NCBI GenBank assembly: GCA_004565275.1
Contig: SDOX01000121.1
Span: 339,800-403,799 of the forward strand
Length of the DNA: 64,000 bases
Direction of reading: 5' to 3'
Source: Nannochloropsis salina CCMP1776
Taxonomy: Eukaryota; Sar; Eustigmatophyceae; Eustigmatales; Monodopsidaceae
This document shows, one piece after another, positions 38,218 through 49,238 of the stretch. How positions within the stretch are numbered: position 1 is the first letter of the stretch; every line of letters begins with the position of its first letter. The notes beneath the pieces were generated by a model that saw nothing but the letters and a program-made list of their open reading frames with translations, did no database searches and was not told where the DNA came from. The position numbers and the translations under genes are program-made.

Positions 38218-39327
38218 CTACCCTCGTGGTTGTCCTTGCCCAGCCTTCTCTCTCTCGAGGGGTGACAACGAGACAGGGGGTCTTAGTGGAGGCGCGGGCG
38301 GGGGCGGCAGGAGCGTGAGCAACGAGCCCAGGCAGGAGAGGCTTCGAACATGTCCGGGCGTCTCGGGAAGCGGAGTGGGAGATGTCTCGGGGGTGGACGC
38401 GACGTGGAGAAGCCGAGGGAGGAAGGCACGAAGGTGGGTCAGCACGCCTAGGTCATGATCGATGTGGAGGCGGGGTTTGAGGTGGCGGACGATGGCTTGC
38501 TTCCCGATCGAGGTGGAGTGAAATAGAATTTTCTGGAAGGTAGGGAAAAGCGGGAGGGAAAGAGGACGGGTTAAGAGAGAGGGAGGCTCAAGGAGGATGG
38601 AGCCGGGATTTGCTCATGTACATTCAGCGCCCAAAAAGAGCGCAAGCAATGACGCAGGAAAGCTGTGGTAAGACTGTGCACATCGAGGCAGCTGCTGCCA
38701 GTAAAGTGAGATGCAGGAGGCAGCGCACGCGCTACTCTGCGTCATGCGCGGCCGTCTGTCACACCCGTCTCCCCTCCCGACATCAAAGTTCCCTACATGT
38801 GCTGCCACGGTGCCGCCATCCTGTCCTCCATGCTCTTGGTCCCTTGTCGCGTCCTTGCGTACCAATTTCTCCCTTTCCAGCGAGGCCAGGACCCTACGTT
38901 GGGTCGCCTCGCCTGACTGCCCTTCTTGGGCCTCGGCCAAGAGGAAGACATCGGCAAACTCCAACAACAGCCTCAATGTATCCAGAGCTTGAGGTACAAA
39001 ATCATATGTTGAGGCTGGCGTATCTGTTGACGTCGTTGTGCTGTTATTTGCTCTGAACAAAATACCTTCTGTGGCCAATGTGACGGGACTGCCCAACTTC
39101 AGGGCCAACTCCTTTTGAAGGGCCTTCGCCCGTACTGAAATAATTCGAGTAGGTACATTTGTGCTCTTTTTCGTGGTGATCTCTCTTTCACGCTGTCTGG
39201 GGATGTCTGCCGTGGCTGATTTTTGTAAATAGCCGGCCACAAAAACGGCTATTACAAGAGTCACCAAGAGGAAGATGACCACATCGCTTTCGGACTGCCC
39301 ACTGGTGCTGATGCTCCCACTTGCCAT
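38218..39327 (-). CDS. PEX22: Peroxin 22 (peroxisome biogenesis protein 22-like)
   Basis: Exons 38797-39327 and 38218-38532 join in phase 0 (CAT|GTAGGG donor, ACCTTCCAG acceptor) to give 281 residues, near the 283 I recall for Arabidopsis PEX22. An N-terminal membrane anchor (VVIFLLVTLVIAVFVAGYL, about 16-34) is followed by a basic linker and a globular domain. The second exon carries ILFHSTSIGKQAIVRHLKP and RLHIDHDLGVLTHLRAFLPR, which parallel the plant FCSTEIGRTSFVRQLEP ... WHIDTNPE segment. PEX22 anchors the E2 enzyme PEX4 at the peroxisome for PEX5 recycling. The low-complexity C-terminus (PPPPAPPLRPP) is unusual. The assignment depends on joining the two exons. Confidence 0.8.
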
Positions 39328-40000
39328 ATCTGAAGAGCTTTTTGTCCCTTGCCTCCTGTCTGTATATGTATCGACGTAGGCGTTAAAGGCTCTGCGCCGG
39401 ATTAAACCCTAGCGTGTGACGACCAAAGTTCCTGCAACCAAATGCTATCGTCATCGCTGAGTAGAAATTCATCTCAAAATAGCGTTGTCAGACTCCTCAT
39501 GCGTAGAGCGAGTAGAACACTGGCCTCTGGCCATTTATGAGAAGCCATACGGTGAAGGGAAAAGTGCTGAACGAAACGAGAAAGGATACGTGCTTCCGAG
39601 TTGAAACAAGACAATGGGCAGCTGAGTACGTGCGACTAACCTCCTGCCCCCCAACTACCATAAATGGCGATACGGAGTAAGCTTTGTAAATTTAATCGTT
39701 CGCCACGTTGTGTACAATTGACAGCCCTGTAAAACGGCTTGCCGAGAGGTACCTTACAGCACAAATAAAGAGTCAAAGGCTCCGCTACTTCTTTTGAAAA
39801 ACTCTTCATCTAGGTTTGGTTTCTTCCCAAATGAGACCTCTACCTTCTTTAAACACTGCAAAAACTTTTTGAATCCGTCAGTATCCAAACAGAAAGCATT
39901 TTTGCGCTCATGCTCCAAAACCTTAGCTGCCGGGTTGCCTAATATCTTTCAGAATGTCTTCGGATGGCCTCCTTTTCCGTTTATTTGGCCTTTTAACCAA
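39328..40000. other. Intergenic region between the PEX22 and GPATCH4 genes
   Basis: 673 bases, noticeably AT-richer than the gene blocks, especially 39660-39900. It holds the PEX22 promoter and the GPATCH4 3' UTR. No gene was supported. Confidence 0.4.
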
Positions 40001-41380
40001 TCAACCCTCGTGCGACTCCGCTGCTTTCTTCCGTTTTCGTTTTTCCCGCTTTTCTTGTGTAAAATCTTGAAGCAAAATTTCCGTTTCATTTACTCCAGCA
40101 ACGCACTTACTCTCTGCCGCTGCCCCCTGGACGATCGTGGTTTCCGTTATTGTTGCCATCGTCTTGACCGTCGCACTTTCCCCTTTCCTTTTCCTTTTCT
40201 TTTCCTTCCTGTTCGCCGATATTTCCAACTTCGACTCGCTCTCCACCGCTTTTGCATTCTTGTTCTTGCTTTCATTTTCCCTCTTTGGCTTCGCATTGTC
40301 GCCGCTGCCCTCCTTCTGTCCTCGTTTCTCCCTCTTCCTCTCCTTTCTTCCCTCTTCCATCCCTCCAGTCCTCTCCTCCCCCTCGTCCTCCTTACTGCCT
40401 TGGACTGTCCCACTCTGTGCATGTGCCTGACCGGAAAGAGGCCCGTGGATGGTCGACAAGGTCGCCCTCTCAGTCCGCTCCCACTTGGCCTTCTGGCTCG
40501 CCCGAGCCCGCATCCCTGCCCACCACCGGCGAATAAGATGGGCCCCAGTGAATAGAAAAAGGATGAGATGGGACGTTAAAGCCAAGGGGGGGAATACTCT
40601 CTCCCCACAAATGACTGATAGAGCGGGGAGAGGATGAAGATAGAAGAGGAGAAGCACTGCGAAAGCTTGAAAGACAGACATTTCCTCAAATAGGGGCTCT
40701 ATCCAAAGGGCCCTCGTCCCCTCACTCACCCATTCGCTTCCCTCCAGTGGCCTTGAACAGGTCTTCAAAGCTGGGCACTGTAAAGCCACCAATGTCCGTA
40801 GGCTGCTGGGAGATTCCGGATTGTTCCCTTGATTTTGCCTCTTTCCTCTCCTTCTTCCTCCTCCTTCTTTCCCTTTTTTGTTTCCGGTCTTTCTCCCTAG
40901 TTCTTTTCATAGTCTCTTCATCCTCGTCACTACTGCTGCTGTCACTGCTGCTGTGCCCCACTGATTTGAAATTCCTCAACGCGCATTCAAAAGAGTCGTA
41001 CCACCAGCTCTCTAAACCCTTTGACCGGTCGTGTTCTTCGAGGCCCAGACCCGCGCTTTCCTCCCGCTGCTTCACCTACGACAGGATGTTACACAGCGGC
41101 AGATGTAGTCATCAAGTTTTGTGAACAGAAAGCACTGGTAAGAAAAGAGTCTTAAGCCCTTTGAACGCTGCAAATTGTCCAAACATTAGGTAGACTCCAA
41201 CAGGACTGTACTTACCTTGACGTAATTTTTTATCCCGTCTTCATTCTTGCCGAGGCCTTTGCCTTCAGCCCATCCTTGCTTCATAAGGAGATTTTTGGCC
41301 CAGACGCTCATTTTAGAGCCCGACACATGATTTATCTTACTCTCAAGGTCTTTTAGGCCCCGCTTACCCACAAGCTCCAT
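40001..41380 (-). CDS. GPATCH4: G-patch protein GPATCH4 homologue
   Basis: Exons 41216-41380, 40730-41075 and 40001-40515 (phases 0 and 1; donors GTAAGT and GTGAGT) give 341 residues. The G-patch (about 24-57) reads MSVWAKNLLMKQGWAEGKGL then GKNEDGIKNYVK, continuing VKQREESAGLGLEEH, as in human GPATCH4, with WWYDSFECALRNF matching its WWNELFNK region. A Ser/Asp patch, a basic RERRRRKKERKEAK run and FEDLFKATGGKRMGMRARAS follow, corresponding to the second conserved block. The rest is Lys/Glu-rich with nucleolar-type signals (KRKRKGE; EKRKRKK). G-patch proteins activate DEAH helicases such as DHX15; GPATCH4 is nucleolar. Confidence 0.83.
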
Positions 41381-43555
41381 CTTTATAAGGGAGTGGCCTG
41401 CACGGATATAGTATCCACACGCAAGCTGACTGTGATCTGGTGTGGTGAATTTCAGGGAGAGAACCTAGGTGAATCAAAAAAGAGGAAATCGAGCAAACGT
41501 CAAAAATAATTTATTTTCCTCTGAATGAGCGGACGCTTTGTCGGTATCAGATTGGAATGGGATAATGCTGCGTGGTTCGCCAAGAGTCTCTACAGCGGAG
41601 ATGGGCTAGAGAAGAAACGGGGCGGAAGCGTTACTTTTTCAGCTTTTGCGGCTCAATTTTATCGCGAGGTAGTCGAGACATTTGAGTTACTCGGAGCCTC
41701 CACGTCCGAGCACGTACATCACCGTATCTCGTTGAGAAGACGATCATAGCCGTAAGAAGTGCCTGGGGACGGACGAGAGCTGGCGCTCGAGTACACCACG
41801 CAACGGCAGCTGAACATCAGAAGAAAAAGCAGACTGAAGGCCAGGTACAAGAATTTATTTTTTCGACTAGCTTGGTACGATTACCTTCGGTGTGACACCA
41901 AAGGCAGGAAAAGTACACGAGGGATCTCAATAAAACCTCATACGACCGTGGGAGGAAGGGCAACACAACAGGAGGAAGTTGGTCAGGCATCGCATGCCGG
42001 AAAAATAGTATTTTGCCAGTTTAGGAGGGGAAGCGTAGGTAGAGGGCAACAGGGATGTGAATAAAGGAAAGCCTCAATATAAGCCACATAACTTTCAGAA
42101 GCGCGAATGTCAGTCAATTTATAATATGTACGTGGGAGAATATTTCCAGTACCTCTATTGGTTCAGTAGATCGCGTTCATTCTGAATACGAATGAAGAGC
42201 AGAAGAGATAGCTAATGCAAGAATCTGTAAAAAAGATCACAAGAAGGATATAAATAGACATGGTCATCTCATGTGGTTTTATATTGCTTTTTGAGAGGAA
42301 GAGAAATCGATTCTATAAGCCTGTCTATGCCCACCTTTTCCCGGTCGTTCTGATGTAGCTCAGTATCGTTTGAATCATTTACTCCCTAGAAAATGATAAG
42401 AAGATGGCTTGACATTTTTTTTCTACTTCCCCATCATGCTTTCGCGGTTGCATTCAGGCAACTATCGTGAAAGCTTTCCATTGTAAGTTTCGTCTGCATT
42501 TGCGTCTCACTTTGAATGAATGGTGTCATTTTTTTATTTTTTTGGCGACAGAACATTACAAATAATATACACTATAACTTTAGATAACTTTGCCTCTACC
42601 ACGACAACGTAGGATACAGCATTGATACAAACAAAGTCAGAAAAATGGTTGGCGGAAAAGAGAGACCCCGAAGTCAAGTTAGGTATTACTTTGGCTATGG
42701 CTCTTGTTTCCGGACATTTTTTCCCGCATTTTTTTCTGTCAAGTTATCTATTCGTCTCATACTAAAGGAAATTCTGCGGCTATACATTCTAGTCATCGTG
42801 AATTCAGGCATGGTTTGTGTAACGATTTTATATCCAAACCCCTTAAGGATTCTCGTCCCCGGCAGCAGGCACATTTCTCTCATGAACCCATAATAGGCAT
42901 CGAAGCACCAACAATTACGCATAAGTTGCAATAAATCGTTGCCAGAGATTGATCAATGCCATGAAGCAAGAAGAGGCGTCCATGTCAGGCAGGAGAGGCC
43001 AATGGAAAGGCCAGCCCCCGTGGCGGTTGATTTCTGCGGATTCAACTGATTCCTCGAGAGTCGTATCTCAACGCCCCGCCCGCCGCATGAGGCTGCGAGG
43101 CGGTGGTCATCAGTCCCGAAAAAGCGCACATCCACCTCGCAACACACATCGCCCATCCCATGCACTACACTATGGTTGCGATATTGACCCACGTGCCAAA
43201 ACGACCTAGCCCGATGCTGTGGCTTAGTGACCCCGAGCCTCCCCCGGGCAGCCAACGGCTGTTCTACTGTTTCTGCCATCAGGCGTTTGGATCCACCTTT
43301 GTCTCCTGCCCCTATCTTCCTACCGTTCGAAGGAAACACATCCGGGCGCGCACCACCATGCGCGCACTGTGTTGTTTGTTGATTGTGCAGAACTTTGATG
43401 ACTGTGTTGGTTTGGTAAAAATGTGCCGGTATCCGTGTGCTTATTCATTCTTCGCCTGTATTTTCCCACCCGTGTAGAAGAAACAGTCTGAAAACGCACA
43501 AGCTCGTGCTTCTGGTTGGAAATTGAAGCTCAAACGCTCTGCTCAGTATCAGTGT
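41381..43555. other. 2.2-kb AT-rich intergenic region without a supported gene
   Basis: The longest gene-free stretch here, lying between divergent GPATCH4 and MYB starts. From about 42060 to 42900 it is clearly AT-rich. Short frames exist: a plus-strand ATG frame at 41525-41749, and a minus-strand signal-like frame near 41725-41840 with FLYLAFSLLFLLMFSCRC. None has convincing splice partners or family resemblance. No tRNA or snRNA was recognised. Confidence 0.4.
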
Positions 43556-45387
43556 ATGGATCATTCGACAGCTGTACCAGCCTCGTCCATCACAAGCACA
43601 TCTAATTTTGGAGGTAGCACTGGCAACAGCGTCGCCTCTGCCAACACCAGTACCATCATCAAAACCGGCAAGCCCAGCATTATGGCGCCTGGATTTCCTT
43701 CTCCGCCCTTCAGTCTCCCCGGTGCCTCCCTCTACGGCATGGGTTTCCCTCCCCCTGCACATTCCGGGAACGCCGCCCACCTCCCTCAAAATCTCTTCGC
43801 TCCCCCGCCAGGCGTGGGCGGGGGAGGGATGGACCCCTTCCATCCCCAGGGTGGCCCACAGCAACATTTGCACAACCTTCACCGCCCTGGTGGAGACATG
43901 TTAGCCGCTGGGCACAGCAGTGGGGGAGGCGGGGGAGGCGGAGGAAGGGGAAGAGGCGAGCAACATCGAGGGGGAGCTGCCCGGCCTTCGGAGGAAGGCC
44001 CCGTGGTCTCCTCCGGGCCATTGGTGGGCGGGACCGACAAACGCCGAGCTGTCCGAAAATGGCGGCCGCAGGAAGATGAGCTTTTGACGGCATTGGTGCG
44101 TGAGTACGGGACCAAGCACTGGGGCATCATCTGCACCAAATTCGAAGGGAGGACCGGGAAGCAGTGCCGAGAGCGGTGGCATAACCAGTTGGATCCGCAC
44201 ATCAAGAAAGATGCTTGGACCAAGGATGAGGAGGATTTGCTGTTGAAGGCACACGCACAGTTCGGAAATCGGTGGGCTGAGATTGCCAAGGTGTTGCCGG
44301 GGCGGACGGACAACGCGATCAAGAACAGGTTTGTTGGGGGGTGGCAGGGTCCGAGGAAGGGAGAGAGGGGGCAAGGGCGGGCTTGGGGTCGGGAAGGAAG
44401 GTAGCGTTGGGAGGGTTGGAGGATGGGGTGGACGAGTCGGGTCGCTACGTGTATAAAGGCGCGTGTCTTCAATGCAGGGAAATAATCTTTGGAAGCGAGG
44501 ACCTAGAGACTGATTGGGTCCCCCCCGGTGTTCTCACTTTCCCGCTTTCCTTCACCGCCTCCCCCGCAGATGGAACTCGGCCAAGCGCCGGCTCTCCCGC
44601 CAAGCATACCCGGACGGGGACGGGGGCGAGGACGACGATGACTCGGCATCGGAGGAGGATGACACGGAGGACGAAGACGACGGGGGCGGAGGTCGGGGCG
44701 GGGGGAAATTCTCGGGCGTCGGGGTTTCCCGCGGGGGCTTCGCGTCTCCTTCCCCGCCCTCGACGAGGGAGAAGGACAAGGGGCGACCCGGCAGCCGGAC
44801 GGGAGGGGGATTGCCCGCCATCAGCACGGGCCTGGCGGGCATCGCGGGCGGTGTCAGGGGAAGTGGCCGCAAAAGCCCCAAGGCCCTCCCCCCCGCCGGG
44901 AGCCGCGTCCCCTCCCCTTTCTCTCCAATGGCCGCCTCCCCGGGGGCCAGCAGCGGACTCTCGCCGTCCCCGAACCCTATGATGGCCTACCAAGGACTCT
45001 TCAACAAGGCGCAGATGGGCGCCTTGGTGGGGACGGGGGGACAAGCGAACTCGCACGGAGGCACGGCGAACTTCTCTTCCTTGCCGGGCTTTCCCCCCTT
45101 GAACGCCTTTGCCCAACACGGTCCTTTCGGGTCCCAGACCCCCGCCCACTCGCCTGCCTTCTCCAACATGACGTCCGTGCCGGCCCAGGGCCCCCCCAAT
45201 TTCCCTTTCTTTGATTTCAATGCCGCTGCCGCCGCCGCTGCCGCCGCCGCCGCCGGGGGGTTCCCAGGCTTCCCAATGGCTCCCGCGGGCCCCAGCCCCT
45301 TCTCTCCCTTGAATGCCTACCAGATGGCTCTCTTCCAGCAGCAACATCAGCAACAGCTCCAGGCGGCGCACATGGCCATGTCCATGC

Positions 45388-45454
<67 letters not shown>

Positions 45455-46544
45455 GCAGCAACAGCAGCAACAACAACCACATGCACCGACGCCTGCTCCC
45501 CCTTCCCGCCGACGCGCCTCGCCCAGCGCGCAAGCCAAGCGGCAACAACAGCAGGAGCAGGACCTGAAAATCCCCCTCTCCTCTGCCACTCATTCCCTGG
45601 AAGGCCGGAAAGACCGCCAGAACGGGAGCGGGGAGAAGAGGGACGGGTCATCTCCCTCCTCCTTGGGCCAGGCCCTGACTCCAAAGGCGGACAAAGCGGG
45701 TGTTGGGGAGGCAGGGAATAATAAGAAACCGTCCTCAGGCTCCGCCAGCTCCACACCCCCCAGCGGTCACTCCGCCTTCCAGAGCACGTATCCAGGGAGC
45801 GCCAGCAGCAGCACGGGCGGGAGCCATGCTGGGAGCGCGGAGAAGAAAGGGGCCAAGGCCGCGGGGGATGAGACGGACGTCCTGGCTGCCTTAGTCTCGC
45901 TTGGGAGCCACCCGCGATCCTCCTCCTCCGCCTCGAGCTCGCCCAAGGCGTCGGAGGGCGGGGACGGAGGCAGCAGCAGCAGCCGGGTGAGCGACAGCGG
46001 GAGCGTGGGGGGGGAGGAAGGACCGGCCGGGGGCTTCGGAGGGGGGGACAAGGCGGGGGTCAGGCCCTCGGAGGTGGAAGCGGGGGCGAGGGACGAAGGA
46101 GCAAGGGAGAAGGAGGAGGGGGAGGCGGGTATGGAGGGCAGGGGGCGGGAGGAGGAGGAATCGGGGAAGACGGCTGCCGAGATTGCTACCGGCGGGGAGG
46201 TGGGGAAGGAGGGAGGGGCCCAGGAGAGGGCTCAGGAGGAAGCTGGCCCGCTTTCCGCCCTACTGGGATCCAGGATGGAAGGGGAAAAGGACGTGGGCGA
46301 GGAAACAAGCGGGCAGGAGGAGATGGGTGCCGGCGCGGTGGGCGGGGAGGAATGGAAGCGCAAGGCTACTTCCGAGGAAATGGAGGGATCAGGGTGCGGC
46401 AAAAGACTCCGGGTAGGGGAGGACGATAAGCAGGGGCAGGAAAGCGTCATAGTGGGCATGATGGGTGCGAAAAAGCCGTTGGCGGAGGAGGAGAAGGAGG
46501 GGGAGGCGGGCGAGCGGGTCCCGGCCAAAGAACGTGGGCAGTAG
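43556..46544 (+). CDS. R2R3-MYB transcription factor with polyglutamine tract
   Basis: Exons 43556-44328 and 44570-46544 join in phase 2 (GTTTGT donor, CCCCCGCAG acceptor) at the end of the second MYB repeat, giving 915 residues. Repeat 1 ([39 protein letters not shown]) and repeat 2 ([39 protein letters not shown] then RWNSAKRRL) span about 167-270 and contain the regular Trp residues. The joined R2-R3 pair should bind DNA alone. The N-terminus is Gly/Pro-rich. The long C-terminus has an acidic patch, an 11-Ala run, a pure run of 30 Gln, and Ser/Glu-rich disorder. It resembles the c-MYB/plant R2R3 class; target genes unknown. Confidence 0.9.
45387..45476 (+). repeat. (CAA/CAG)30 microsatellite coding polyglutamine
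   Basis: Thirty consecutive Gln codons inside the MYB gene: first pure CAA, then CAG/CAA mixed at the 3' end. On the other strand it would read as leucine or valine runs, which create false open frames. Confidence 0.95.
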
Positions 46545-47498
46545 GATCGATGCAAGGAGAGTCAGCTCCATCCAGGAGGGAAGACGAGAGAGGCGTGCTA
46601 GGCTCAAGGGCAGCTTGTCCATCGGAGGGACAGAGCACGGGGGGGGGGGGATTGGGGGGATATGGTACGACAGCCGTGTGTGGGAGGAAGGAAGAAGCTT
46701 CTGATGGCCCACGTCGTCGCTCTTTGCCTCCTCCACGGCCTCTGTGACGATGACCGGACGTGGATGTCGTAAGTAAATATGTTGATGTGTCTGTCATCTT
46801 CTTAATTGCGTGCGAAGACAGGGAAGGAATGTTGAATTCATGCTTTCTATCGAAAAACACGAAATAAAATGAAGGGGAGGCATGATGCTTTGAGGCCTGT
46901 GGAAGGTCCATGCAGCAGTGTTCTTCCTAGAGATCGAAAGGCGTAAAGGGAGAATCTTCGAGAAAAGAAGACCGACGACGACTGGAAGAGGTGCGGCGTG
47001 GACACGTGCGTAAGGGGTCGAAATTTCTTTTCTGTTTTCGAGGAATGAGATTCTCACACCAAGAGGAAGCGGAGGCCATCGACCGAGAGGCACCCCCCCT
47101 CTTGATTGGCATACTATCTTGTTATAAACACCACGGTCACCCGAAGTCCCAAATGTAACGAGGAAAGCAACGGGAAGTAAGAAAGGGCACACATTGTCAG
47201 AGGGCACAATCAGGTGGAGGAAAGACGACTTGAAGCTACCGAGAAAGCGCCAGCACGCCGAGCACAAAGTCGACCTTTGCTTCTCTTTCTTCCACGACGC
47301 GAATCTATTTGTTATATTTCGTGTTCTCTCGCTCTCACATGCCATACATAGCCTGTGTCTTACGTGTCTTCGCTGCGTGCTATACATTGCGTGCGAGTAT
47401 GAACACCCCCCCGGGACAGGCGCGATCCGGGTCCGAATTTCACGAGGCGAAGATTGAACACGGCGACCTCTTTGGTCTTCTCATTTATCTTCACGGCC
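46545..47498. other. Convergent 3' region MYB / small one-TM protein
   Basis: 954 bases with a ten-base G run near 46640. No exon could be supported on either strand. Confidence 0.4.
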
Positions 47499-48267
47499 TT
47501 ACTTCTGCTTGCTTTGCGCCTCCTCCACTTCTGCAATTTGAGCCAGGATGCGGGCCCTCTTCAATGCGGCGAGGCGACGGCCGTCCGCGTATGCTCTTTC
47601 TAGCGCCTCGGAGGCTGTATAAAAAGGTGTCGACAGAGAAATTGTGAGCACTACATCGCCGCAAATCAGAAGCGATCAAATATTCTGATGTGCGTTTGAC
47701 CAGGCTTATGCTGATGCTGAAATTTTGCAATCCAAAGGCCTTTGACAGTTCTCAGAATGGGTATCAGAGCATCGTGTACAACGCATGGATGTCCCTTCAC
47801 CTTTCCAAAGATGAAAAGGGTGCCTACCGAATATACATCAACCATTAATCAATAAAAGACTTCCCACTTACCTTCTTCATGTTGCTTTTGATGGATCTCC
47901 TTGATATTGCTTTGCGCAATCTCCCACACGAGCTGCTTCCCGACGAAACCCGTGATCATAATAGCAATCCCATATCTAGGATGAGTCGAGAGAGGAAAAG
48001 GATGTGATTAAAATGTGTCAAGAGGGGGGACGAGGATGTGAATTGTTACCATCACATGAACTGGATTTTCCGAAGGCAAGACTTCACAAGGTTGCAAGGC
48101 GACAACCTTCAATTAGATCAAGGACATATGAAAAATGCGAGTCCAAAGCAAATAGAACCCAAATTAATGCCTTGATCTTACTTCCAAATTCTTCGAACAT
48201 CTTCCCGTTGGAAGGCGTCTTTCCAGTGGAACCTGGCGCGTGCTCGTGGGGCCATCATCATCATCAT
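47499..48267 (-). CDS. Small one-TM protein in three short exons, unknown
   Basis: Exons 48182-48267, 47872-47975 and 47499-47614 were assembled by splice phase (GTAAGA and GTAAGT donors; CATCCTAG and TTTATACAG acceptors; phases 2 and 1), giving 101 residues with an exact in-frame stop. The protein starts with five Met codons, then a basic amphipathic lead (APRARARFHWKDAFQREDV), one hydrophobic span (YGIAIMITGFVGKQLVW) and a charged helix ending RARILAQIAEVEEAQSKQK. Size and layout resemble small accessory subunits of mitochondrial inner-membrane complexes, but I recognise no family. Each exon is 86-116 bases, too short to stand out as an open frame. Confidence 0.72.
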
Positions 48268-49238
48268 TGCTGTAAGAAATGATGCCGTGTTCCGTCTCGT
48301 ATTCTTCAGCCAATTGGTCGCGCTGACATTCACACGTCAGAATCTGTGGTATGCTGTTGATGCAATGTGAGCGGCGCGGAACTAGGAGGTGTTAAGCAGC
48401 ATTACATCACGGACAACATTTTGGGAAGTCGCTTGATATCAGAGCACTACGTCGAAAGTCTTGACAGGTCAGAACAGCAGGAACGAGAAAAAAGAAGCGA
48501 CTGTCTATGACAAACATCGATTTAAAAAAATGGAGGCCATTGTTCCGTGAACCCCATCGCATGAAAAGGGTGACCCACATAAAACAGACAGTCGGAGTTT
48601 GTGCACATGTGCCAGATCATCCGGCGGGGTGGGAGACAGCAGACCGGCACGGTGCCCGATTATTTGTTGCATGGCTTTCAAAAATGGCGTGCAGGAAGAT
48701 ATCCCGGGCCGAGCCGTCGATGCATTTCACGTGCCCGTGCCACCCCGTAACTTACGCCTGATCGATGTCGTCTATGCTGTGTTTAATATCATGGAGCAAG
48801 CCATGCCAAAACGAACAATGATTTAACGAATACGACTGAATGCATCCTGGTGTCCCGTCGTCGGTCGTGGCCATGCTGTGCGGGATTAATTTGGGGTCTC
48901 TCCAGGGGGGCCGTTTTCGCGCGCTCTCGGATCTTTTTCCATCTCGCGCTTGCATCACCTTAGCAGACCCTTGGGTCATGGCCCGTGCGTGCACACTGCA
49001 CGGGCCTGTGCGTCAATAGGGTAGAAATCCTCTGCCACGCGTCATTATTTTGCGTCGTGAATGCTCTTGCAGAACGGGAATGCCTTTTCCGTGTGTTCCG
49101 GCAATGTTGCAGTTTGCAACCGCGACGGTCAACCGCTCCGATTCCAGACCAACTTATCCCCTCTCTCCCGTCACGTACACATGTCACACACATCACATCA
49201 GCCTCCTTGCAAATTGTCAACACTCTTCCATTACTGTC
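48268..49238. promoter_or_regulatory. Divergent promoter region, small one-TM protein / Lys-rich protein
   Basis: 971 bases between divergent starts. No exon was supported. CACGTGCCCGTGCCACCCC (about 48728-48746) is the only notable motif-like stretch. Confidence 0.35.

Noticed and set aside
41525-41749. 74-codon plus-strand frame upstream of GPATCH4
   Set aside because: No splice partner, no recognisable domain; competing minus-strand frames are equally open.
42351-42420. TAGCTCAGT word resembling a tRNA D-arm
   Set aside because: No pairing partner for the D stem and no TTCGA arm at the right distance.
44469-45593. Minus-strand open frame with long Leu run opposite the MYB gene
   Set aside because: The Leu and Val runs are the reverse-strand reading of the CAA/CAG repeat, not a real protein.
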